DNA of 64,000 bases from Heracleum sosnowskyi (lineage: Eukaryota; Streptophyta; Magnoliopsida; Apiales; Apiaceae), in the NCBI GenBank assembly GCA_030848705.1, contig JAUIZM010000019.1, positions 2,356,001 through 2,420,000 of the forward strand, given 5' to 3'. This document shows, piece after piece, positions 1-11,241 of this stretch (the first letter of the stretch is position 1; every line of letters starts with the position of its first letter). Made by a program: the position numbers and the translations under genes. Under the pieces are notes generated by a model. That model made no database searches. It had not been told where the DNA came from and saw only the letters and a program-made list of their open reading frames with translations.

Positions 1-197
1 CGGTCTGGCTGCGAGAAGGAACGGTGCGAGCCTGAACCTCTTGCTCTTCTAGAAAGGGAGGAGGAGAGATCGCCATTTCTGAAATAAAACGAAGACAAAA
101 GAGTTGATCAATACACATGCTAAGTAAAAATACAAGAATAAAGGTGATAGAGTAAAGCAACGATGCGAGCTGAAGGCTCGCATCAAATGAAACTTAC

Positions 198-1835
198 CTT
201 TTCTTTTCTTCCTAGATTTCTTGCTAGGGGTCAACCTAGTCCCTTCTTTCAAGAAACCGTACTCGACAAGGTTAGCAGTTGTAATTAACTTTCTAATGTT
301 TCGTTCTGAGACGGGAATCTTTAGAAGGTTATCAGCGTTAACCTTCTCTTGTCCCTGTAAAGGTGTCCTCACAGGGGGTTCTGAATAAATAGAAAATAAA
401 CTATAAGAACGATGCGAGCTCAAAGAGCGATGCGAGGTGACAAAGAAATGATGCGAGCTCAAAAGAAATACTTACCAGGATCGTAGTAAAAATGAGTTTG
501 AACTCGGGGAACTTCATGAACATAGAAGAAGGGGTCCTTCCATTTTCCTGAGTTACTTGGGCCCCCATAGATTAATTTTTTCTTATTGTAGTAAGGCCTT
601 ACAGAAAGGTAGAAATAGCCGAACTCGGCTGAGTGTTTTAAATTCAAAAAATATCCCAATTGCCTAGCGGTGAGAGTTGGGTAGCCTTGTTTTTTGTAAA
701 GAATATACAAAGCAATGGCAGACCTGTACCCGTTAGGGTTAATTTGTAACGGTGCGAACCCGTAGTACTCCAAAATTTCTTGAATAAAAGGATGAAGGGG
801 TGCAGAAATACCCAGCTTCAACAGGAATGTTGAAAGGACCATGCGAGGAGCTCGTCCTCCATTCTCAGTGTGATCAAACCGATAACACCTCATGTGCGGA
901 GCGAGCAGGATTATACGACCCTCTGGCTTGAATTGCTCCACGAGGTCATGCAAGGAATCCTCTTTCAGCGAGGTAGACATATCCCGACAAGCTAAAATCT
1001 TCCCATCCTCATGAAAAGCAGACGAGCTCTCATCGCCATCAGGAATTATTCGTTTCTTAAGAAAAACCACCCCTTCGAGCTCGGGCTGTTTGACAGGTTC
1101 GTATGGAACAGGAGACGGTTCGGGGACGTAGGCATAATTACAGAAGTCCACCTCTTTGGATACATCTGCTATCTCTTCGCTAGCAGGGCTGTCATAGGAC
1201 CAATGTGAACTGGTATCCCCATCTTCATCATCTTGGTCGAACTCATCTTGAGGAGATGCGATGCGAGCCACAGCCTTTCCTTTACGTTTGGCATAAAAAG
1301 CACTCCCTAGAGAATTATCTGTGGACGATTCTGAAATTTCAATAGGAACATGAGCAGAATCTTGGCCGAGGCGAAGCTTTGCCTTTCTTTCTTGAAGCAA
1401 TTGATTTATGCGAGCATTAGCCTCCTCTTCACTCATAGGTGATAATGGACGACTAAAAAGATCATCAAGATCAAACGAACTAGGGACACTTGGTCCTGTT
1501 TTCTTGTTTCTCCATGAGTAAAGATTTTTCTCCCTATTATAGTCTTTTGGTGTGGAGTTGGGATCGAGCTGAAGTCCCAACAAGCTGGAACCGCTAGCTC
1601 GCATCGCACTTTCTACCCTTGCGATGTTGGCAGCCCCTTCAGGAGTAATGGCTGAATTGGGAGAGATGGGCTGGCTTAAGCGACCCGAGATGGATGTCAA
1701 TTCCCGTTGAAAATCCTTAGAGCCTCCAAGTTCAGGAGGGTATTGATTCAATGGAGATGGGGTCGCAGAAGAACGAGCCGGGCTCGGAGTGTTATTGAGC
1801 GAACCGGCAGACGGAGATGGGGTCGCACTCGACAT
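198..1835 (-). CDS. Antisense spliced extra ORF of the Tat element (Transposase_28/PF04195-like)
   Basis: Exon 1 is 1835-476 and starts MSSATPSPSAG. It ends at a GTAAGT donor after Asp-Pro. Exon 2 is 380-198, after a TTCAG acceptor, and is in phase. It ends at another GTAAGT donor, so the gene continues left of the window. The first about 250 residues are low-complexity and Ser/Pro/Glu-rich. Residues about 300-450 carry the conserved globular part (motifs HPFIQEILEYYGFAPLQ, YRSAIALY, GYFYLSVRP), which I recognise as the 'putative gypsy-type transposon' domain. Exon 2 is basic at its end (SKKSRKKRK), possibly a nuclear localisation signal. Function is unknown; such ORFs are known from Tat elements but have no assigned activity. 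Both introns hold clustered copies of the GATGCGAGC word. Confidence 0.68.
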
Positions 1836-2475
1836 CTGAAAAAGATGGTGAAAATTAGTGTGTGCCCCTAAAAAATAAGAAGAAATAAGGTATTAAAGAA
1901 TCCTAAGTGTTCTCGCCTCACATGGACAATTGGGACTATTGTTCGATGCGAACGCAGGGCTCGTTCTAGTGTGGTACCAGGTTCAGCTCGAACCGTGGTA
2001 TGAGTTCGCTTCGATGAAGGAACTCAGTTCGCAACTTGTTCAGTTCGAACAAACATATATTATACAAACATAAAAACATGAAGAAAAGTGTTTTTTGGAG
2101 ATTAAAATGCTTACTTTGTGAAGAATTGGTGGATGAACTTGAAGAACTTGATGAAGTTCCGGACGAACGCCGGGAAGTTATAATAATTCTCACCGTGTTT
2201 GATCCTTGAGCAAATTTGGCAGAGTTTCCTTACTGTTTCTGATAGAATGAGTTTATGAAAGGAAATTCTGAGGTATTTATAGAGGATAGGAGAGAGAATA
2301 CAAGAGACACGTGTCCGAATTTGAATGGATGGCACGTCTTTTTATGAACAGCTGTCAAACGGTTGGCTGAACACGCATCTAACAATAGTGAGCACACTGG
2401 ATGTTATGCGAGCTGGAAATTGAGCTCGCATCGTGTTAGTTGAAGCAAATGAAAAATTCCTTATCTAAGATTACT

Positions 2476-2495
2476 AAGGAATTTTGGGGGGTAGT
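2476..2495 (+). other. Polypurine tract of the Tat element
   Basis: A purine-rich run with a block of six G (AAGGAATTTTGGGGGG) lies directly before the LTR start TGTTATACTGG. It would prime plus-strand synthesis and fixes the element's orientation as plus. Confidence 0.65.
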
Positions 2496-3120
2496 TGTTA
2501 TACTGGATTTTCGGTAATGGGCCCTAGACAGGTCCCTAAGTGATTTGGGCTTAGAAATGAATTATGTTTTGGGAAAGATTGGTGTGAACTGGGGTCGGGC
2601 TCGCACCATGAACTATGTTGAGCCCAAAATCCTTCCAAGTATGGGGGCTCGCATCATTAACTGGGCTCGCATCGTTAACTTTTGGTGAACACCTATCCAT
2701 ATGAGTTCTCACCTTAATCAAGGGTTCTCACAAAGATCTTATCATAATTGGGCTCACTTTGCTAAAATGAATATTGAGCTCTCTTTCTTATGAGTTCACC
2801 TTGATGGGCTCACGTCTTTATTTATGAACCCTCGCCCTAAGCTTATGGGCTCTCACCATTATGAAGTAATGGGCTCGTGCTACTTATCAGAAATAAGAAT
2901 AATTGAACATAGGTGAGCTCGCACCACTTGAACTACGAAAGGGTAATTTTCATATGTTTTGTGCGATGCGAGCCTGGCCAACTCGCATCGTGGGTGAAGC
3001 CCAAAATATGGAAATTCCTGTTCACGAAGTGAGTAAAGCTTGGTTGACACGGGACAGACCTGCAATCACGGGAAGAAATGCGGAGATGCCGCGAGATTGT
3101 AGGAAAACGTGTGACGACCG

Positions 3121-3237
3121 GACTATTTATGGAAACATGAAGTGGATTGATAATCCTTGGACTATTTATGGAAACATGAAGTGGATTGATAATCCTTGGA
3201 CTATTTATGGGAACTTGAGGTGGATTGATAATCCTTG
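3121..3237. repeat. 39-bp tandem repeat, three copies, in the Tat LTR
   Basis: Units at 3121-3159, 3160-3198 and 3199-3237 start GACTATTTATGG. The first two are identical and the third has a few changes. A degenerate fourth unit begins at 3238. It sits in U3, about 100 bp upstream of the TATA box, as enhancer-like LTR repeats often do. Confidence 0.9.
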
Positions 3238-3336
3238 AGCTGTTTATGGGAACATAAATCTTGACTATTCTATGGGCTTGGACTGAATGGGCTTGTCCAA
3301 TGACTTGTTTTCCAAGAATTACGTGAGGCTTGATCC

Positions 3337-3346
3337 CTATATAAAG
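3337..3346 (+). promoter_or_regulatory. TATA box of the Tat LTR
   Basis: CTATATAAAG in the plus orientation of the element, near the right end of the LTR, where U3 should end and R begin. Confidence 0.6.
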
Positions 3347-3429
3347 GGGTAAGTAGGCACCTTGTATGATACACAATTGACACTCGGCAAGAGCAAGAGA
3401 AAAAACCCATTCTCTATTCAATTTCTGAG

Positions 3430-3812
3430 GGGTCATCATACAAGTCCAGCCACAACTTTCCATAAACCTCCAACACACTGTTGTACGGAATTCTCCTTAC
3501 AACATCTAGTTTTGGACATCCATCAATTTTTAGAATCTCCGGGGATCTTAGGTTGCAAATGGTGTCTGGAAGAGTTTCAAGGTTCTTGTTATCACTTAAA
3601 ATCAGCTCAACAAGATTACGAAGACGTCCAATCGAATGCTGTAACTTAGAAACAGCAAGTCTCTGCGCATTGAGGTTTGTTAGTGATTCAATTTTCCCCA
3701 ATTCTGTAGGCAATGATTCCAGGCTACTGCAATCACCGATATCTACAAGTTTCAGTACTCTCAAGTCGCAAATGGTGTCGGGAAGACTTCTTAGCTTCAC
3801 ACAACCATGCAA
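3430..3812 (-). pseudogene. TNL-C relic: leucine-rich-repeat fragment
   Basis: On the minus strand about 105 residues match the LRR exon of the neighbouring TNL genes: motifs CVKLRSLPDTICDLR, SSLESLPTELG, NLETLPDTICNLRS. It has no start, no NB-ARC exon attached and no C-JID exon. Its 3' side runs into the Tat LTR. Together with the NB-ARC piece at 6128-6410, which lies upstream in transcript order, it looks like the remains of a third TNL of the cluster. The stretch closest to the LTR may be either TNL or LTR sequence. Confidence 0.75.
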
Positions 3813-5402
3813 ATCTAAGGAAACAATAAGTAATAAAAGCTTTCAAATTTATTATGCTAAGATGTTCATAATAGACTGTAAGTCCATTGCAGGCACTTTC
3901 AAAGCAACAATAAGTAATATAAGCATAATAAGAAAGACACGTAATATTTACACTTTGATTCAAAGAAACTGAGATACTATTCCATCATTTAGTTTTTTCA
4001 GCTGTCTCAGAAATGAAAATGAAATTTACGGTAAATGTAATATATCAACAATGAACACTGATTGTATACAAATTACATCTTTTTGTAGATGGCTTATTAT
4101 GCCTCTGGTAATCTGTTATCAACAATGTGTCAATCATGCCACTCCTTGCAAGTCACACATGAAGCAACATTTACAGACTCAAATCCATATCTCAACAATG
4201 TACACAAATTTCCTCATTCGGTCATTTGGTACACAATTTGAAGGAATTGGAAGATATTTTCACCAAAGAGATCATTATTCTTTATAATTTCCTTGGAACC
4301 TTCAAAAATATCATAGAAATAATACAGTAGCAGCATCATACAGCAGCTCGTGATTGAGTTCGAACCATTTATCTTAAAGCAAAGTTGAACTCCATTATCA
4401 TGTCAAACACCATTAGACACACTTTACGCTTCCTACCACGATCCTACCACAATTGGTAATTAAGGCAGACAACCGTAGGAGGCAGTCCTGGCATCCTGCA
4501 AACACCACTTTCTCTACATTTGCAATATACAAAATCTGCATCATGAAATTTACAGATAAGGAACTATGAGAAATAGGATCCAACAGTCAAACCATGTCTT
4601 AAGTGATACAACATCCCAACACTCATTCAGAAGTAGCAGCACGTAGAGGAAAATGAAAGCATGTATAGCTATTGAAACCACAAATGGATGATTGGACAAA
4701 GATTTTATATACAGGGTGGTAGAAACTTGCAAAGATTAATATGCTTAGGCACTATGAACTACAAAATTAGTTGAAAATCAAGATCTTTATGAAGTGAAGA
4801 ATGGGTTTTATATATATGCAACACAAGGCTTCAGAACATCACCTCAATATCCTGCTTCATCGCCTGTGCTAAGAACTAATTGAATGTCGAAGGGAGGTAG
4901 AGAGATTGCACAGTGGATACAATGCAGAAGTAGTTAGTCATAGAATTCCAGTCGAGATCTAAACATGCGAGTTTGAGATGAGATAAGCTGTTTCATCCTC
5001 ACCCAACTTCAGTATGAATTGCTAACAAGTATCAGTAACTTGCTGCATTTGCTGCGTTAAAAATATTTGGTTTTTCTATTAGAATGATAGAAACAATGAT
5101 TAGTGTTGTACCATAGATTCAGAGCTTTAATATCTACAATCACAGAGCTGTGCACTTCGAGGTTATATATTTTTATACAAGTACTAAAGATGATCACAAG
5201 ATTACACATTGCAATGATAAGTTAGGGCCATACTTTCTGGTTCATAATCAATTTATATAATTTCACACAGACGTGCTGTTGAACAGCTTAAAGGAACTGC
5301 TGATTGACAAGCAGTAACTAATAAGAAAATATATATAATAATAATCAAATGACAGCAAATATGTATTGCAAGTACAGAAAGAAGAAAACTAAACTACATT
5401 AC
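3813..5402. other. Non-coding stretch between TNL-C relics
   Basis: AT-rich, with no ORF above about 80 residues that resembles a known protein and no terminal repeats recognised. It probably combines intron and 3' flank of the decayed TNL-C with unclassified repeats. Nothing further can be supported. Confidence 0.5.
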
Positions 5403-5528
5403 CAGTTCTGCACCACCAGAGAAGAAAAATTCAGCACCAGCAAAGGCATAATATACAATCTGAACCATAGGTTCAACAGATTCAGTTTTCCTGAGATACG
5501 TGGGCACATAAGGTAGCTCAAGATGCAT
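5403..5528 (-). other. Possible orphan exon of unknown gene
   Basis: Minus strand: a 42-codon open stretch starts ATG CAT CTT GAG (MHLELPYVPTYLRKTE), ends in GGAEL and is followed by a plausible GT donor (CTG|GTAATG). An AG lies just before the start. Composition is protein-like and unlike the AT-rich surroundings. I do not recognise the family and found no second exon nearby. It could be chance. Confidence 0.25.
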
Positions 5529-6100
5529 TGCTGATCAATTTAAACAAAAAACACGATCTTAATGGTCATTTCGCATCAGAGTTGCTACTATAATTCAGAG
5601 AAAAAGAATTCATAAATTCAAGACATTAATTATTACGAGCATAAAAAACTTAACCAAATAAATCAAGATTAAAACTAAAACATGTTGGAAATATCCAACG
5701 ATGTACGAATTATTTGTTAGATTGGGGACAGTCAAGATTAGTGAATAAATTATATCTTCTTGCTAATTTTGAGGCCTAAAATTTACTAATTTGTTGGATG
5801 AAAATTGATGTTTCATATTATTTTATTATGTGATGATTATTAGGTATGATAAACATCAAATAATTTAATCGTCCAAATGAATATATTAATATATTGTTTT
5901 TGTTCAAAGCATAAATATATGACACACAAATGTTCTTTGCAAAAATATCAATGTTTCAGTGCTCCACACATACATGGCTTCTATTGAAAACTTCAAGTAT
6001 CATTCTTGACGATTAAATTATAACTGCCGACATATAAATGACCAATTTTATATATACAACGTACCATATAAGTCATATGGAACCTTGCAAGACAATTTTT
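5529..6100. other. AT-rich spacer
   Basis: No gene, RNA or repeat end recognised. The right edge merges with the intron flank of the TNL-C NB-ARC relic. Confidence 0.5.
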
Positions 6101-6127
6101 ATATATACATACATAAAATAAAATTAC

Positions 6128-6410
6128 CCTGTGCTTCTTCAACGCATCATATATATCTGTTAATCGCCACAATCTACTAAGTTTTGTTCCCAGATATTGA
6201 AACAGATCATCCATCTCCAACTCATCCCACTCATTGATCTTCAGTAGACATCTAGTCTTTAGAATGTCAATATTATGATCAACATTGGTGTAATAAGTTT
6301 CCAGTATTTGAACAACTCTCTTTTTCTGCCATCCGATGAAGAAGCAAGCAATATCTAGGAAAATATCTGGTAGCACGGGATCAATCAATTTCAATGCATC
6401 GATGTGATCA
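6128..6410 (-). pseudogene. TNL-C relic: end of NB-ARC exon (ARC2/winged-helix part)
   Basis: Minus strand: about 94 residues match the last third of the TNL NB-ARC exon (DIFLDIACFFIGWQKKRVVQ, then a degenerate MHD region reading EMDDLFQYLG, then LSRLWRLTDIYDALKK). A GTAATT donor follows at the same place as in TNL-A and TNL-B. The P-loop half is absent and the MHD histidine is lost (MDD). Its left end in transcript order abuts the C-terminal exon of TNL-A within about 20 bp, so the two were joined by a deletion or unequal exchange. Confidence 0.8.
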
Positions 6411-9400
6411 CATGATTTTCCGCAACATCTTCAATCGTTTCAGTCTCAGTATTGTACAGTAGATGAATCCCAATCATTTCTACCCTATCATCGGTGATTG
6501 TTAATTCAATTCTATGGTCATCATCTGTGACCGAGAAGATTGATTTTGGCACTATTACCATCAGCGAACCATAAATAAAGAAATCAGGGCCGCAGCTACT
6601 CCATATAAAACCACTTGTAGTATTCTTTACAGAATATTGAATATTCATACGCCTTGGCCTTTGAAAGCAAAGAATGATGCCCATGAAATTGCGTGACTCA
6701 TTTGGCAGCAAATGTGCATACACTGTTGTTGACTCTGGGTATTCACTTGATTTACATGTCCAATACGGTGATTCAATTCTCCAATCAAGACATTGAGGGT
6801 CAGTTTTGTGATGCATAAATTCAGGTACCTGAACATTAATCTGACGCCCAAATTCAGAGTACACCTGTTACCCAAAAAACCAATTAAGTACACCAGTAAT
6901 TCTGTATTTTGATGAAACAATACACGTCATAATTTGATTGGGACAAGTAATTAAAAGAGATTGAGATGAGCGAACCTTGAACAATCGTTTTGGGAGATGC
7001 CTATGGGTCAAACCACTCCAACCTTGCAACCAAATACTTCTAATAGAAATGAGATCCTCCAGGCCTTGAATATTTGTCAAACTCCTACAAAATTCAAGAT
7101 CCAATTCCTCCAGCTGTTTCAAATTGGATAGATTTGGTAATCTTTCCAGAGACTTACAAGAGGATGCATCGATAAATTTCAGATTAGGAGGAAGTTTTGG
7201 AATGTAACGCAGATGTTTAGCATCATTTGCACTTAGCTTCCTCAACCTTGTAATCTTCCACAGCTCATCCGGTAATGCTTGTAGTTTTTTACAACTACTA
7301 ATATCAAGAGTTTCCAGGGATCTTAGGTTGCACATGGTGTCCGGAAGAGTTTCAAGCTTCTTGTTATTCATTAGATCCAACTCAACAAGCTTAGTAAGAC
7401 TTCCGATCGAATCTGGCAATTTTGAAACACTTAGTCCATCAGCTTTGAGCTCTGTTAGAGATTCAATGTTGCCCAGTCGTATTGGCAAAGCTTCCAGACT
7501 ACTGCAGTGACTAATATTTACAACTTCCAATGCTCTCAAGTCGCATATGATGTCCGGAAGACTTCTTAGCTTCACACAATGTTGCAAATTTAAAGAAACA
7601 AGCCTCGCCAAACTTCCAATTGACATGTGGACCTCCTCCAACCTTTCACACCACTCAAGATCTAAAGTTTCAAGACATGGTAATTTCGTGAAATCTGGGG
7701 TTGTAATTAAATATTTAGAATGTGACATTTTTATTGTCTTTAAGTTTCCAAAAACATGTGGAACCTGTAAACATGAGTGCAATCGGGAGAAATTAAATCA
7801 GGCAATTTTATATAGATTGTAATTGTAATATATGCAAGAAACATGCTTGGACTACCTACCATGTTTAGCTCCCACATTGTTCTCATGTTGCTATAAGTCA
7901 ACTCGAGGATTGCAAGTTTTTGCGGGTAAAATTCAGAAGGTAAACACTCTAAAGGACAATGCTTCCAATAGAGCCATCTCAGATCTTCAAATTTCTGTTC
8001 TAAGCTTCCAGTGAGATTTACCTTTTCGAGTTTAAGAAATCTTAGTTTTCTCATCATTTTGAATGTGTCAGCGGTGAGTGTTACTCCATCCAGTGCATAT
8101 TCTTCATATCTACAGATGATACATTCAATCGCTTTCGTTCCCTGACATATACATTAAGAAGAAAGTTGATGACCAATGTTTATAAATGAATTCAAAAATG
8201 GTAAAAAAGAGCTAGAGGGTAAGTTCCTTTAGCTAGGGTTTTTCTCAGCACATAAGTTAATTTTATAAGCAATCTTATATACCATATTTCAAGGAAAACT
8301 TATGAAAGTGGTGAGCGATCGGATGAATCCGAAAACATTACATATATATAATATATATTTAATTACGTTTTGATTCTTCAACACGTCCCATATATCTTTC
8401 GATGCCCACAATCTGCTTCTTCTTCCAGGCTCATCAGGAGAGCTTTTACGCACAATTTCCTTTCCCACATCCTGAAGCAGATCATGCATCCCCAGAAAAC
8501 CATCATTGATTGTTAGCAAACATCTTTTCTTTAACATATCAAAACAATGATCAGCGTAGGAATAATAACTTTCCATTATGTGAACCACTTCTTGTTTTTC
8601 CCATCCTATGAAAAAACAAGCAATGTCGAGGAACACTTTCTTCAGAACTGGATCATCTGATTCTAATGCATCCAAGCTAATTTCAAGTCTTTGCTGAATA
8701 TTACTATTAGGAATTCGCTGCAGTTTCTGAATGTAATATTTCCATCCATCTTCTGATTTGTTAAACAAATGTGAGCCAAAAATCTCGAGAGCCAAAGGAA
8801 GACCAGCAGCAAGACGTAATATGTCTTTAGACAATTCCATCAAAGTGTCGCTCGGTTTAGCATTTCCAAATGCATGTCGCATAAATAGTGCTAGCGAGTC
8901 AGCATCATCCAACGTATTTACCATGTATCGATATCTGTTTTCCACTTCAATTTTATCCAATATCTCCTCGTCCCTTGTAGTTATTATAACTACACTCCCA
9001 GAAGCAAATGGCCCTGCTAAAGATTCATATTGTTCAAGATCGTATATATCATCAATAAGAACCAGAACTTTTGCTAAACAAATTCTATCTTTTATTAACT
9101 TGGCTCCTTCTTCGACACTGCCAACATCGACTATGTTCTTACTTTTAAGAACATCATTGATAAGTTTCTTTTGTAAAGATTCTAGGCCTTTGAATGTACC
9201 AGAAGCCTCCCTGACGTTTGCCAGGAAGCAGCTGCCCTTAAAGCTTCCTCCGCCTACGAGTTGATTAAAAAGAGCTTTGGCAAGAGTAGTTTTGCCCACA
9301 CCACCCATGCCATATATACCAAACTTAATGACACCTTTTGTGTCACTGCTCAACATTCTTGTTATGGCTTCAACACGATAATCCAACCCAACTGGAAATT

Positions 9401-10485
9401 TGGCGACATCTAAAGTCTTGGGATTTATTTTGAGTAGAAGCTCATCAACAATTTCATTGATAACATCAGCTTCAGACCTGAAATGTAATTCTTCTTATTA
9501 CAAAACAGAGCATAATAGGTAGTAACATAGGACTACAAAATACTGGTAGCAAGTAGGTGTTTAATGTAATAAATTTAGGACTGAAATGTAATTCTTCTTA
9601 TTATAAAACAGAGCATGATAGGTAGTAACATAGAACCACAATATACTATTAGCATGTAGGTTAATGTAATAGATTTAGGACTGAAATTTAATGTAATAAA
9701 TTTAGGACTGAAATTTAATGTAATAATTTAGGACTGAAATTTAATGTAATAAATTTAGGACTGAAATTTAATGTAATAAATTTAGGACTGAAATTTAATG
9801 TAATAAATTTAGGACTGAAATTTAATGTAATGATCTTATGAATGAATACAATATAGTTAAATGACCTGTCTTTGGATATATGGTGTCCTGAAAAGTCTGC
9901 TACTTCCTTAAGTGTAAGCTGCCAATTTTCAAGTTTCTCTGTTTCACCTGGAAAACGTTTTTGATGTTTCTTGAAAGCTTTTTGAAAACTCCCAGTTTGG
10001 TGACGCACAACTGATGGATGAATGTTGAAAAACACTGGAATAACCCATCTCTGCATTGTTCTGTGACAATTGAGGATCTCTGCCAGCTCGTCAAGGCACC
10101 AAGGTGAAGTAGCATAATTTTCAGAGAAGACGACAATGTAAGTCTTGGAATTCCTAATAGCATCTAGCAATGCATCTGAGATGACTTCGCCGCTGCGTAG
10201 CTCAGGATCATCCTTAAATGTATTAATTCCATGGTCATGTAGTCTCTGGTACAAATGACCGGTAAAGTTAAGTCGAGTGTCTTCACCGCGGAAGCTCAAG
10301 AAAATGTCATATTGAGTAGGAGTTGAACTGGAAACAAGGGTTAACTCATGAGTTTGAGAGTTAGTTGCAGAAGCCATAGAATCTGTAGCAGAAGAGGAGG
10401 GCGTTTGAGAAGTAGTTGGAGAAGACATGGATTCACACAACAGTTCCCACAATTGGGATAGGCATGATAAGATGTTTCCAAACAT
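6391..10485 (-). CDS. TNL-A: TIR-NBS-LRR disease-resistance protein (five exons)
   Basis: Intracellular immune receptor; TIR domains of this class act as NADases on activation. Exons: 10485-9866, 9477-8367, 8141-7860, 7764-6976, 6864-6391, all with GT/AG sites and consistent phase, giving 1,091 residues. A TIR domain starts near residue 58 (DIFLSFRGEDTR) and has the candidate catalytic Glu133 in WCLDEL. NB-ARC: P-loop GMGGVGKTT at 263-271, kinase-2 LIDD near 349, GLPLA at 432, MHD at 537. LRR exons follow, with LPDTICDLR-type repeats, then a C-terminal jelly-roll (C-JID) exon beginning YSEFGRQINVQVP. Start chosen at MFGNILSC, shared with TNL-B; a later Met (MSSPTT) is possible. The last about 15 residues differ from TNL-B because the 3' end is fused to TNL-C relic DNA. 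No internal stops, so probably functional. Confidence 0.88.
9660..9835. repeat. 27-28-bp minisatellite in TNL-A intron 1
   Basis: About six head-to-tail copies of a unit reading TAATGTAATAAATTTAGGAC plus TGAAATT. The equivalent intron of TNL-B (23348-23502) has a single copy near 23431. The expansion makes intron 1 of TNL-A 388 bp, against 155 bp in TNL-B. Confidence 0.9.
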
Positions 10486-11069
10486 TTTAAAAGAAAAACT
10501 GGAAGATAAGTTGTTCAGACAACAAATTTTAAAAAGAACTCGAGGATGAAGTTGTACAAGAATGATATGAAGAAAGTCTTGAACATGAAAGTTAAAGTCT
10601 GAAGAGATTTCAATAATTGGAAGAAAACGAATGAAATGTATGGATAACAAACAGAGTGGCCCTTGGTTCAATATTCATACCAACCTTCCTTTATTAAATA
10701 TTTATATAAGCTATACTCAAAAGAAATAAGAAAATTTTAAACACCAACTAATACAGTAACTTGCAAAAGGCTTGGGCCTCCGGCTACCCTACACACTAAC
10801 ATTTTTTAATCGAGAAATCAACTGGGAATTACGGAGAAAACAACACAATCACACCATCACTTTCTTTGGCTATCCACTTGTCTAAATGTCTACTTAACTG
10901 AATTTGTTCTCATTCTTGCACAATAAATGGGTGATGGACTCATTTATCCAAAAATAATTTTTAAAAAAAATAAATTCCTATTGATAATTTCAGTTTAGTC
11001 GAGATTGGAGGCCTCAATGGTTCCGCCCTAATCTTGACAATTAGAGTGTTGACAATAAACAGATATAAT
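10486..11069 (-). promoter_or_regulatory. 5' leader and promoter region of TNL-A
   Basis: Sequence matching the TNL-B upstream region continues to about 10690. A TATA-like TTATATAAAT lies near 10700 on the minus strand, about 215 bp before the chosen start. An in-frame upstream ATG at 10671 exists in TNL-A only and would add 62 residues unlike any TIR leader, so I did not use it. Beyond 10720 nothing recognisable lies before the MULE target duplication. Confidence 0.45.
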
Positions 11070-11078
11070 TTTATGTAT
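11070..11078. repeat. MULE target-site duplication, left copy
   Basis: TTTATGTAT immediately before GGGTCCTGG; identical to 20075-20083. Confidence 0.95.
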
Positions 11079-11241
11079 GGGTCCTGGTCCCTGACAATTG
11101 ATTGTCAGGGACCAGTTATACAACAATTCGTTTCTCTGCCGTTGGATCAAGATTTGGACGCTCAGGATTAAAAAAAAAATCACATCGCTCTGCGCTTTTT
11201 TTCCGCGGAGCCTTACTGCTCCGCGCTTTTTTTCCGCGGAG
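11079..11241 (+). repeat. MULE left terminal inverted repeat
   Basis: 163 bp, the inverse of 19912-20074 with few mismatches. The outermost 45 bp contain a self-complementary segment (GGTCCCTGACAATT...TGTCAGGGACC) that could fold on itself. The inner part ends with CTCCGCGC-T7-CCGCGGAG hairpins at 11188-11210 and 11219-11241. A third hairpin (11250-11272) and an inverted one (11303-11325) follow. Confidence 0.95.

Larger units (their letters stand above)
1..3425 (+). mobile_element. 3' part of a Tat/Retand-type Ty3-gypsy LTR retrotransposon
   Basis: Seen: a purine tract (2476-2495) is followed by a sequence starting TGTTATACTGG that ends in an LTR-like promoter region with a TATA box at 3337-3346, so the element runs on the plus strand and this is its 3' end. 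Upstream, on the opposite strand, lies a spliced gene of the Transposase_28 type. Known: Tat-lineage Ty3-gypsy elements often carry an extra ORF between integrase and the 3' LTR, in some groups antisense. Inference: gag-pol lies left of the window. The right end is uncertain, because sequence becomes TNL-like near 3425 without a clear CA terminus, so the LTR may be truncated. The word GATGCGAGC and its complement are dense throughout. Confidence 0.65.
2496..3425 (+). repeat. 3' LTR of the Tat element (right boundary uncertain)
   Basis: It begins TGTTATACTGG after the purine tract and contains many GGCTCGCAT(C) words in both orientations, a three-copy 39-bp tandem repeat and a TATA box. About 930 bp are present. 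From about 3425 the sequence reads as an antisense leucine-rich-repeat gene fragment, so the U5 end is missing or not recognisable. No partner LTR is inside the window. Confidence 0.55.

Noticed and set aside
1011..1208. Plus-strand ORF of 65 residues in the Tat region
   Set aside because: Opposite frame of the antisense PF04195-type gene; no domain.
2903..3238. ORFs with WIDNPWTIYGN repeats
   Set aside because: Translation of the 39-bp LTR tandem repeat.
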